A stretch of DNA of 55,496 bases from Saprospiraceae bacterium (lineage in GTDB: Bacteria > Bacteroidota > Bacteroidia > Chitinophagales > Saprospiraceae). The DNA is taken from assembly GCA_030728245.1 (NCBI GenBank), contig JANQZX010000125.1, forward strand, positions 1 to 55,496. Direction: 5' to 3'. Below the pieces are notes generated by a model, which made no database searches, had not been told where the DNA came from, and saw only the letters and a list, made by a program, of their open reading frames with translations. Shown here in pieces: positions 1 to 7,431 of the stretch; positions within the stretch are counted from its first letter, which is position 1; each line of letters begins with the position of its first letter. The translations under genes were made by a program, and so were the position numbers.

Positions 1-13
1 TTAATACAAAATT

Positions 14-1063
14 ATGAATAGGAGAGATTTTCATGAGCTTGCTTCAATGGGGATAATTGGCTCATTATTAGCGCCCACATCAAAGCGTCATGGTGCTTCT
101 TTGAAGGCAGTTAGTGACATCATCAAGCCACAGAGACTCCTTCCCGGTGATAAAGTTGGCTTAATCACCCCCGGAAGTTATGTTCCCGATGCCGGTTATG
201 AAAAAGCAGTGAATAATCTTACTCAATTAGGCCTGCAAGTGGTTCCTGGCAAGTATGTCAGAGAAAAACGTGGCTTCACGGCAGGAACAGACCAACAAAG
301 ACTGGAAGACCTTCATACTTTTTTTGAAGATCCTTCTATTAAAGCTATTTGGTGTGCCCGCGGTGGTTATGGTTGTTCCAGGCTTTTACCCAACATCAAT
401 TATGAACTCATCAGAAATAATCCTAAAATACTTATTGGTTACAGTGATATAACGGCCTTACTTCAAGCCATTTTCCTTCGAACTGGCCTGGTAGGGTTTC
501 ACGGACCGGTGGCTGCAGCTACCTGGACTCCCTATACGGTTCAACATATTAAAGGCGTTCTTTTTGATTCTTTTACAAAACCTTATGTTATTAATTTAGC
601 AACAGAGGAATTAACCCCTGAAAGAGAGCATTTTAAACCTTACAGCATACAAGCTGGAAAAGTTTCGGGAAGGCTAATGGGTGGTAATGTAAGTCTTCTT
701 GCCGCTCTTGCGGGAACGCCCTTTGCTTTTGATGCTACAGATAAATTATTTTTCATGGAAGATATTGACGAACGTCCTTATAGCCTGGATAGAATGTTTA
801 CCCAATTGAGGCAATCTGCAAATCTTCATAAAGCTAAAGGTTTGATTTTAGGCGTTTTCGAGGGATGCAATCCTAAAAAAGATGAGGAATCACTATCCCT
901 GAAAGAAACTATTTTTGACCGGCTTAGCGATCTTAATGTACCTGCAGTTTATGGTCTCTCCTTTGGTCATGTACCTAATAATTTTACATTACCCGTAGGT
1001 ATATTAGCCGAACTTGATACGGAGAATAAAACGTTAACCTACCTGGAATCTCCCACTGCTTAA
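14..1063 (+). CDS. LD-carboxypeptidase (peptidase family S66)
   Basis: Serine peptidase that removes the terminal D-Ala from L,D-linked murein tetrapeptides during cell-wall recycling. The LdcA-type layout is clear: an RGGYG stretch near residues 117-120, the nucleophile Ser144 in IGYSDIT, a Glu249 region (MEDIDERPYSLDRM) and His319 in LSFGH, which together match the family Ser-Glu-His triad. Length (349 aa) is slightly above the usual 300-310 because of an N-terminal leader. The leader starts MNRRDF followed by a hydrophobic run, which looks like a twin-arginine (Tat) signal, so export is likely; this part is inference. It is followed 15 bp later by a dipeptide epimerase, which supports a joint role in murein peptide salvage. 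The ATG is only 14 bases from the window edge, so upstream genes of the operon are unknown. Confidence 0.9.
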   Translation: MNRRDFHELASMGIIGSLLAPTSKRHGASLKAVSDIIKPQRLLPGDKVGLITPGSYVPDAGYEKAVNNLTQLGLQVVPGKYVREKRGFTAGTDQQRLEDLHTFFEDPSIKAIWCARGGYGCSRLLPNINYELIRNNPKILIGYSDITALLQAIFLRTGLVGFHGPVAAATWTPYTVQHIKGVLFDSFTKPYVINLATEELTPEREHFKPYSIQAGKVSGRLMGGNVSLLAALAGTPFAFDATDKLFFMEDIDERPYSLDRMFTQLRQSANLHKAKGLILGVFEGCNPKKDEESLSLKETIFDRLSDLNVPAVYGLSFGHVPNNFTLPVGILAELDTENKTLTYLESPTA

Positions 1064-1078
1064 CCCTTTCTAACGATA

Positions 1079-2092
1079 ATGCTTACCTTAAATGTCCATC
1101 CTTTTCAGTTAAAACTGCGTCATACTTTTAGAATCACTCATGGTTCCAGAGATTACCAGCCTACGGTTATTATCTCCCTTTCCAACGGTATTTATACGGG
1201 ATATGGCGAAGCTACTGCTACTAAATACTATGGACTTGATCAAGATGAAATGATTCAGCGCTTTAATGCCTGGAAGCCCATTATTGAATCTACGCCTTTG
1301 GTAACGGCAGAGCAATATTGGGAACTGCTTCATCCTCTTCTTAAAAATCATCCCTTTGAACAATGTGCCCTGGACGAGGCGGCACACGATCTTTTAGCTC
1401 AAATGGAAGGATTACCTCTTTATAAAAAATGGGGGCTGCAATACCAAAATAATCCTCTGACAGATTACACATTGGGCTTTGGTCCCATGGAGGAAATGGT
1501 TGCTAAAATGAATGAAATGCCTTGGCCCATCTATAAAATTAAGCTGGGAACAAAAGATGATTTAAATATCATAAGACATCTTCGAAAGCATACTACCGCT
1601 GTTTTTCGTGTGGATGCCAATACTGCCTGGACCGCGGAGGAAACCTTAGCTTATGCTCCAGAATTAAAAGATTTGGGCGTTGAATTTATCGAACAACCCC
1701 TAAAACCTGAAGATTGGGAAGGTCAAAAGCTCTTGTTTGAAAAATGCGTTTTACCTGTGATTGCCGACGAGAGCTGTCAAAAAGAAGAAGATGTAAAACG
1801 CTGCGCCGGATATTTTCATGGGGTAAATATTAAACTAATGAAATGTGGCGGACTTACCCCCGCGCTTCGGATGATACAAGAAGCTAAAGAACTGAATATG
1901 AAAGTTATGGTAGGTTGTATGACGGAGTCGTCCGTTGGCATTACCGCCATTGCCCATCTATTGCCTTTGTTAGATTATGTCGATATGGATGGCGCCCTTT
2001 TATTGTCTAATGACCCTGCTGAAGGGGCGATCATAGAACATGGAGAGGTAGTTCTTCCCCATCGAAATGGTATCGGCGCTAAACTAATTTGA
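1079..2092 (+). CDS. Dipeptide epimerase (L-Ala-D/L-Glu epimerase type, enolase superfamily)
   Basis: Enolase-superfamily enzyme of the muconate-lactonizing subgroup, expected to interconvert L-Ala-D-Glu and L-Ala-L-Glu so that murein peptides can be degraded. Visible catalytic features: the KxK pair Lys153/Lys155 (YKIKLG), the metal ligands Asp179 (VDAN), Glu205 (FIEQP) and Asp230 (ADES), and Lys252 (NIKLMKCGG) on the opposite face. Length 337 aa is normal. The N-terminal capping domain (1-120) includes the GYGEA signature near 41-45. It lies 15 bp behind the LD-carboxypeptidase and 30 bp ahead of a PLP enzyme, in one orientation, so one transcript is likely. Substrate specificity in this superfamily varies; the neighbour carboxypeptidase is the main reason to prefer Ala-Glu dipeptides. 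Confidence 0.88.
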   Translation: MLTLNVHPFQLKLRHTFRITHGSRDYQPTVIISLSNGIYTGYGEATATKYYGLDQDEMIQRFNAWKPIIESTPLVTAEQYWELLHPLLKNHPFEQCALDEAAHDLLAQMEGLPLYKKWGLQYQNNPLTDYTLGFGPMEEMVAKMNEMPWPIYKIKLGTKDDLNIIRHLRKHTTAVFRVDANTAWTAEETLAYAPELKDLGVEFIEQPLKPEDWEGQKLLFEKCVLPVIADESCQKEEDVKRCAGYFHGVNIKLMKCGGLTPALRMIQEAKELNMKVMVGCMTESSVGITAIAHLLPLLDYVDMDGALLLSNDPAEGAIIEHGEVVLPHRNGIGAKLI

Positions 2093-2122
2093 TAATTCTA
2101 TTAGCTTGAAAAATATTCATTT

Positions 2123-3178
2123 ATGATATATAACCTGAGTCATCAACCAGGCAGATGGATGTTTTGTGAAGGGTCCGCCCTCTTATATTTTAGTGGGACA
2201 AGCTACTTGGGTATAGCAAATGACCCAGTTTTTCATGAAAGATTAGCCTCCTCCATAAGTCAATATGGCAGTAATTTCGGAAGTTCCAGAGTAGGTTTTA
2301 TGCGCCTGGCTGTTTATGAAGAAACTGAGGAATTATTAGCCAGATACCTTGGACAAGAAGCAGCATTAACGGTTTCCTCTGGCACTTTAGCAGGAATTTT
2401 AGCCTATAAGGTTTTTGCAACTGTCGGTGAATTAATATTTGCCCCTAATGCTCATCCTGCCCTTTGGTTACAAATCCCTGAAAGTTTTAGAAGTAGAAGC
2501 GAGTGGGAAGAAACTTGTATTTTAAAAAGCCATTTATCTGGTCCTCCTCTTTTTATTTACAGTAATGCCATTGATTCCCTACAAGTTATAGAATATGATT
2601 TTAATTGGCTGCAAAGACTGGGAAATAAACGAGAAATTATATTGGTTCTAGACGAATCCCACACACTGGGTATCCGGGGAAAGGATGGAAGTGGTATTTT
2701 GTCGTCTCTGACCTTGCCTGAACAGGTTCAAGGTGTCGTTATAGGTAGTTTAGGTAAAGGATTGGGTATTCCCGCCGGAGTCATTGCTGGTAATAAATAT
2801 TGGATAGACAAAATATGGAATAGCCCTCATTTTGGTGGAGCATCGCCAGCATCGCCAGCTTATTTAGATACCTGGATTCAAATGCAAGACCATTATACAA
2901 ATTTGCGTACCGTTTTATTTCAAAATTTACACCAATTTGAAAATCTCATTGGAGCTGAAAATAAGGTATTAAGAAGTGTCCCTGAATACCCCGTACATTT
3001 TTCGACAAAAAAAACACTATCAAACCATTTACTCCTTCATCAAATGTACGTTTCCCATTTCCCCTATCCAACGTCACTAGACGAGCCCATCACCAGAATA
3101 GTTTTGAGTGCGCTTCACTTGCCTGAAGATATTCAAAGACTTGCCACGGCCATATTAAGTTACCACCCTACGTTGTAG
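2123..3178 (+). CDS. PLP-dependent alpha-oxoamine synthase-like aminotransferase (BioF/Kbl-like)
   Basis: Fold-type I PLP enzyme related to 8-amino-7-oxononanoate synthase and glycine C-acetyltransferase. Recognisable elements are a His near 111-112 that would stack on the cofactor, the DESH motif (Asp177, His180) that holds the PLP ring, and the Schiff-base lysine Lys212 in GSLGKGLG. At 351 aa it is shorter than a standard BioF or Kbl (about 385-400), mostly in the N-terminal segment. It follows the dipeptide epimerase with a 30-bp gap and is probably in the same operon, which may mean it uses an amino acid freed from murein peptides; that is inference. Its 3' end overlaps the convergent symporter gene by 11 bp. 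Real substrates cannot be read from the sequence, so no biotin role is claimed. Confidence 0.75.
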   Translation: MIYNLSHQPGRWMFCEGSALLYFSGTSYLGIANDPVFHERLASSISQYGSNFGSSRVGFMRLAVYEETEELLARYLGQEAALTVSSGTLAGILAYKVFATVGELIFAPNAHPALWLQIPESFRSRSEWEETCILKSHLSGPPLFIYSNAIDSLQVIEYDFNWLQRLGNKREIILVLDESHTLGIRGKDGSGILSSLTLPEQVQGVVIGSLGKGLGIPAGVIAGNKYWIDKIWNSPHFGGASPASPAYLDTWIQMQDHYTNLRTVLFQNLHQFENLIGAENKVLRSVPEYPVHFSTKKTLSNHLLLHQMYVSHFPYPTSLDEPITRIVLSALHLPEDIQRLATAILSYHPTL

Positions 3179-4595
3179 TTTGTTTTGAAGTTTCTAAAAA
3201 CAACTTATGACTATCATCCGGAAATAGCAGGCTGCCCATTACGATAAAAAAAAGACTTACCCCACCTCCAATCAAAATACTTGGAATTTGGCTATGAAAG
3301 ACGAACTCTGATAATGTCCAGGCAAACAATCCACTAATCATGCTTAAAATAGCCCCAATCCTTGAGGTTGATTTCCAAAATAGTCCCGCGGTTAAGGGAA
3401 AAAACAAGGCAACTAAACTTAACGCCGAGGACATTCCCACCAACTCGTATATATTTGATTTACTTGTTGCCAGAAATGCGGCACAAATGGCTACACCCAC
3501 TACAGAAAGCCTCATAGTGTGAAGCATTAATTTATCGGAATTATTCCTCAACATTGGTCTTAAAATATTCTCTCCAATGACCGTTGCAGGAGCTAAAATA
3601 GCCCCGGAAGTCGTACTTAAAATAGCAGACAGAAGAGCACCAAAAAAAACGATTTGTAAAAATAATGAACCATGTTTCAAAACAATGACCGGAATAATCA
3701 TTTGGGTATCCGCCGGATTCGATGATGGGTATAAGTAGTTTGCGCAAAGCCCGATAAATAAAGGTATTAAGCCCACTGTTAAATACATAAAACCAGCTAT
3801 CACCCCTGCTTTAACGGCAGTATTTTCCGATTTTGCTGCCATAACCCTCTGGAAAACGTCCTGTTGGGGTATAGAACCCAGTCCAATGGTAATCCATGCG
3901 GCGAAATATTCCATCACAGCCAGTGGTTTTGCTTCGGGCAAGAAACGAAAAAAGCCGTCGGGTTGAGCATCTAACACCACCTGAATGCCACCCGCCTGAT
4001 CAGATAAAGAGTAGGCCAGGAGCAGTAAACCAATGATAATCATAATGGATTGAACGGCATCGGTAATAGAAACAGCCCACATTCCCCCAAAATAGGTATA
4101 AAATACGACCACGACCGTACATAATATAATACCATAAATTAAGGGTATGCCAACAATTGTTTTCAGCACAATGGCCAAAGCGACCAATTGAGCGGCAATC
4201 CAGCCAAAATAAGAGGGAATCATAAAAACAGCTGAGGTGATTTCAGCCATTCGTCCAAATCTCATCTTAAAAAAATCATTAAAGGTTAAAATATTTAACC
4301 TGTACAATGGTCTGGCATAAATGAGACCGACGAGAACTAAGCAAAGGGCAGCACCAAAGGGATCTTCAATAATACCTAGAACACCGTTTTCTGCAAATTC
4401 TGCCGGAGCCCCTAAAATGGTTTCCGAGCCAAACCAGGTAGCAAATAAAGCGCAAGCTGCCAAACTTGTGGGTAACCGACGGCCAGCGATAACAAAATCT
4501 TTGGTGGTTTTAACTTTACTTGAAGCCCACCATCCAATAAAAACAGTCCCAAGCAAATAAATGCCTATAAAAACCAATAAATATCCGTGTATCAT
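3168..4595 (-). CDS. Sodium:solute symporter family (SSS) transporter
   Basis: Integral inner-membrane transporter of about 475 aa with roughly 13 hydrophobic helices spread over its length, starting with a helix at residues 3-22. The conserved N-terminal SSS pattern is present: an ASSKVKTTKDFVIAGRRLP stretch followed by the ATWFG motif in helix 2, and a PQQDVFQRV segment in the middle. Family members couple Na+ to sugars, amino acids, nucleosides or vitamins, and the substrate here is not evident. I prefer the ATG at 4595 to the TTG at 4604, because the ATG forms an ATGA overlap with the TGA of the upstream kinase gene, showing translational coupling. The 3' end overlaps the convergent PLP enzyme gene by 11 bp. 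Confidence 0.85.
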   Translation of the reverse strand: MIHGYLLVFIGIYLLGTVFIGWWASSKVKTTKDFVIAGRRLPTSLAACALFATWFGSETILGAPAEFAENGVLGIIEDPFGAALCLVLVGLIYARPLYRLNILTFNDFFKMRFGRMAEITSAVFMIPSYFGWIAAQLVALAIVLKTIVGIPLIYGIILCTVVVVFYTYFGGMWAVSITDAVQSIMIIIGLLLLAYSLSDQAGGIQVVLDAQPDGFFRFLPEAKPLAVMEYFAAWITIGLGSIPQQDVFQRVMAAKSENTAVKAGVIAGFMYLTVGLIPLFIGLCANYLYPSSNPADTQMIIPVIVLKHGSLFLQIVFFGALLSAILSTTSGAILAPATVIGENILRPMLRNNSDKLMLHTMRLSVVGVAICAAFLATSKSNIYELVGMSSALSLVALFFPLTAGLFWKSTSRIGAILSMISGLFAWTLSEFVFHSQIPSILIGGGVSLFFIVMGSLLFPDDSHKLFLETSKQTTT

Positions 4596-5614
4596 AATCC
4601 CCAACTTACCATTCCGTACTGAACAAACTGATAAGGAAGGACCTTACCCCCAATTTTTTCTAAAGAACGAATAACCTTAAACTTATGATTTTCAGGGGCA
4701 TAAAAAATCATAAAGCCCCCACCGCCAGCACCTGAAATTTTCCCACCTGTAGCGCCTGCGTTCATAGCCGTTTCATAATAAAAGTCAATAGAATCATTGG
4801 TAATTCCCTGCGCCATTGCCTTTTTCTGCTGCCAACCAAAATGAAGAATTTCTCCGATCTGATTGACTTCGCCTTTCAAGAGCGCTTCTTTCATTAATAT
4901 GGCCTGCTCCTTTAACTGGTGCATGGCATCAATGGAAGATAAAACATTATTATTTACATTGTCTTGTTGCTTTTGAATAATAGAGGATGAAAGCCTGGAA
5001 GTCTCGGTAAAAAATAACACAAGATTATTTTCCAATTCAAAAAGTACCTTTTCCTTAATTCTTAAAGGGTTGACAATCACCTTATCATTGGCTCCAAACT
5101 CCATGAAATTAAAACCGCCAAAAGTGGCTGCATATTGATCCTGTCTCCCCCCTGCCATTTTCAAATCTTCCCGTTCAATGGAATAGGCTAAATGAGCGAT
5201 ATCATATTCTCCGAGGGGAAGCTTAAATGCCTCTACAAAAGCGCCTAAAATAGCTACAACTAAAGTAGAAGAAGAACCTAATCCTGAACCAGGCGGGGCA
5301 TCTACATAAGTAGTCAATTCAAAGCCCTTTACCGGAATATTGAAATCCTTTACCAACCGATTAAAAACGCCCTTTGCCAAATCTAAATTGCCATCAAGCC
5401 TTAAGAGGGGACTCACCTCAATTTTTACCTCTTCCTGCTTGTCCATGGCCTTCAAAACCACTTGGTGGTCATCTCTCAGCTTTAGAAAAGCGTAGGCAAA
5501 TAAACTAATCGTCGCGTTTAAAATGGCACCGCCATATTGATCTGTGTAAGGACTAACATCTGTTCCACCACCTGCTAACCCAATGCGCAGAGGTGCTTTA
5601 CAGCGAACCATCAT
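4592..5614 (-). CDS. hddA: GHMP-family sugar kinase, probable D-glycero-D-manno-heptose 7-phosphate kinase
   Basis: GHMP kinase of 340 aa. The three family motifs are present: an N-terminal CKAPLRIGLAGGGTD segment, the ATP-binding loop PPGSGLGSSS in the middle, and the C-terminal glycine-rich motif GGKISGAGGGGFMIFY. The opening APLRIGLAGGGTD...Y is typical of HddA-type heptose 7-phosphate kinases and of related fucokinase-like enzymes, which add phosphate at C1 on the way to GDP-D-glycero-alpha-D-manno-heptose. A gmhA gene lies 1.2 kb away, which supports the heptose assignment. A TTG at 5620 would extend the protein by two residues; the ATG at 5614 is preferred (a second ATG follows at 5611). 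It is 2 bp behind the glycosyltransferase gene and overlaps the symporter start. No heptose nucleotidyltransferase is seen in the window. Confidence 0.78.
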   Translation of the reverse strand: MMVRCKAPLRIGLAGGGTDVSPYTDQYGGAILNATISLFAYAFLKLRDDHQVVLKAMDKQEEVKIEVSPLLRLDGNLDLAKGVFNRLVKDFNIPVKGFELTTYVDAPPGSGLGSSSTLVVAILGAFVEAFKLPLGEYDIAHLAYSIEREDLKMAGGRQDQYAATFGGFNFMEFGANDKVIVNPLRIKEKVLFELENNLVLFFTETSRLSSSIIQKQQDNVNNNVLSSIDAMHQLKEQAILMKEALLKGEVNQIGEILHFGWQQKKAMAQGITNDSIDFYYETAMNAGATGGKISGAGGGGFMIFYAPENHKFKVIRSLEKIGGKVLPYQFVQYGMVSWGL

Positions 5615-5616
5615 AT

Positions 5617-6744
5617 TCAACCATTTTGAGATAAGTCAATCAAATTTTTAGTCATAACCGACCAAAGATATTTCTTTTTTTCCTGACGTAAGCCCTTTTC
5701 TAAGATTTGACCTTGCCCGGGATTTTCATAAAAATAATCTATTTTCACTGCAATGTCTTCTGCATTTGGCGAAACCAAATACCCAGAAATTCCATCGGGA
5801 ACAATTTCAGCTAAACCACCAACATCGGTTACAATCATTGGTTTTTCGAAATGATAGGCAATTTGAGTGACGCCACTTTGCGTTGCATGTTTATAAGGCT
5901 GAACGACTATATCGGCAGCACAAAAGTAAAGTCCAACCTCCTCATTTGAAATAAAATGATTTTTCCAGATCAATTTATCCTCAATCCCCCATTGTTTTGC
6001 CAGATCGAAATAAGGTTTTTCGTCTGTGTAAAACTCCCCGGCTATAATTAATTTTACGTTTTCACTTTTTGTTTTTGCCAATCCTTCTATTAATAAATCA
6101 AGCCCTTTGTAGGGTCTGATAAATCCGAAGAACAACAGAACTTTTTCATCTTCATTTAATCCAAAATAATTTCTCGCAACCATTTTATCTACAGGAGGTC
6201 CAAAATTGTCGAATAATGGATGAGGGCTTAGAACACATTTCTTTTTAAGGGTAAAACGCTTTACATCGGAAGCCACGGAATGGCTCATTGCTAAAAAAGC
6301 ATCTATATTCCAAACGAAGAATGAAGTAAGAAAAGAGTCTAAAAACCTTTTTTCATGAGGAATGATGTTATCTAAAATGGCCAGTCTTTTAATCGATTTT
6401 CCCCAGCCGACTATCATAGAAATAACGCCAAAACAAGGAGCCATAAAAGGAAGCCAATATTTAAAAAGAATGATATCAGGCTTTTGAGATAGTAAGAACA
6501 AGCCGTTCCGAATCCAGGAAAATGGATTTATGGCATTAACCTGTCTTATGATATGTAGATTTTCCGGAGCAGGGCTATCGCTGAATTGTGTTTTCCCGGG
6601 AAATAAAAAAGAAGGGTATTGTAGCGTAAAGTTTAAAATCATTACTTCATGACCTTCCTCTTGAAATTGAGTCATTAGCCGTTCATTGAAAGAAGCAAGT
6701 CCGCCTCTGAATGGGTGCGCTGTGCCGATCAAAATTATTTTCAC
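5617..6744 (-). CDS. Glycosyltransferase family 4 (GT-B fold)
   Basis: A 375-aa GT-B glycosyltransferase. The N-terminal half opens with MKIILIGTAHPFRGGLA, matching the glycine-rich acceptor loop of GT4 enzymes. The C-terminal donor-binding half has the block LLFFGFIRPYKGLDLLIEGL (near 205-224), a QPY...SGV segment and a following conserved Glu-rich region (GGLAEIVPDGISGYLV). The acceptor and sugar are unknown; transfer of heptose or another envelope sugar is an inference from the adjacent hddA and gmhA. The start is GTG at 6744, as no in-frame ATG gives the conserved N-terminus. It is the first gene of a coupled run (glycosyltransferase, kinase, symporter) and lies divergent from gmhA with 84 bp between them. 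Confidence 0.82.
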   Translation of the reverse strand: MKIILIGTAHPFRGGLASFNERLMTQFQEEGHEVMILNFTLQYPSFLFPGKTQFSDSPAPENLHIIRQVNAINPFSWIRNGLFLLSQKPDIILFKYWLPFMAPCFGVISMIVGWGKSIKRLAILDNIIPHEKRFLDSFLTSFFVWNIDAFLAMSHSVASDVKRFTLKKKCVLSPHPLFDNFGPPVDKMVARNYFGLNEDEKVLLFFGFIRPYKGLDLLIEGLAKTKSENVKLIIAGEFYTDEKPYFDLAKQWGIEDKLIWKNHFISNEEVGLYFCAADIVVQPYKHATQSGVTQIAYHFEKPMIVTDVGGLAEIVPDGISGYLVSPNAEDIAVKIDYFYENPGQGQILEKGLRQEKKKYLWSVMTKNLIDLSQNG

Positions 6745-6786
6745 GCCATATCTTATTGATGAACCTCAAAAATAATCTATTTTATG

Positions 6787-6794
6787 TACTTTTG
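6787..6794 (+). promoter_or_regulatory. Candidate Bacteroidota -7 element for gmhA
   Basis: TACTTTTG matches the Bacteroidota sigma-A -7 consensus TAnnTTTG, 34 bp before the gmhA ATG. No well-spaced TTG -33 box is visible; the nearest TTG is 28 bp upstream. The placement in a divergent intergenic region fits a promoter. Confidence 0.4.
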
Positions 6795-6828
6795 AGGACT
6801 TTTACATTGATTTACCAACAATACAATC

Positions 6829-7419
6829 ATGCAAGATATTATTACTAAAAGATTTAAAGAGTCTGTTGAAAGTAAACAAGCCCTTTTAAATAATACGGAA
6901 TTAACCATTCTAATGAGTGAAATGGCTCAACGGATGATTACCGCGCTTCGCAATGGCAATAAAATAATGTTTTGTGGAAATGGCGGCAGTGCAGTCGATG
7001 CCATGCATCTTGCTGCTGAACTCTCCGGCCGATACTACTTTGATAGAAAACCCTTAAATGCTGAGGCATTAAGTGCTGATAATGCTTTTTTAACGGCCGT
7101 AGCTAACGATTATGGTTACGAAAAGGTCTTTTCCCGTTTACTTACCGCCAAAGGGAAACCCGGTGATATTCTGGTGGGGCTTTCAACCTCCGGCAACTCA
7201 CAAAATGTTATCAATGCTTTTGAATATGCCAGAAAAAACGATATCATTACCATAGGTTTTACAGGACAAAATACATGCAAAATGGACCCATTAAGTGATT
7301 ATCTTTTTAAAGCTCCATCTACTGATACCCCAAGAATTCAGGAATGTCACATGCTGGTAGGACATATTCTATGCGAATTAGTGGAAATTGATTTTTTAAG
7401 AGATACCGCAATAGCTTAG
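6829..7419 (+). CDS. gmhA: Sedoheptulose 7-phosphate isomerase (phosphoheptose isomerase)
   Basis: SIS-domain isomerase that makes D-glycero-D-manno-heptose 7-phosphate from sedoheptulose 7-phosphate, the first step to ADP- or GDP-heptose for envelope glycans. The 196-aa length is typical. Motifs: CGNGGSAVDAMH around 49-60, LSTSGNS around 118-124 (phosphate binding), and the expected metal-site residues His60, Glu64, Gln171 and His179, placed as in the E. coli enzyme. It has its own upstream region and is followed by uvrC 12 bp later, so the two may share a transcript. It sits opposite the HddA-like kinase and a glycosyltransferase, so a heptose route is plausible here, although the bisphosphatase and nucleotidyltransferase are not in the window. 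Confidence 0.93.
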   Translation: MQDIITKRFKESVESKQALLNNTELTILMSEMAQRMITALRNGNKIMFCGNGGSAVDAMHLAAELSGRYYFDRKPLNAEALSADNAFLTAVANDYGYEKVFSRLLTAKGKPGDILVGLSTSGNSQNVINAFEYARKNDIITIGFTGQNTCKMDPLSDYLFKAPSTDTPRIQECHMLVGHILCELVEIDFLRDTAIA

Positions 7420-7431
7420 ATTCCAACCTTT

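Noticed and set aside
2838-2862. Short tandem repeat GCATCGCCA in the BioF-like gene
   Set aside because: It encodes a simple Ala-Ser-Pro repeat in frame and looks like a local codon repeat rather than a regulatory element.
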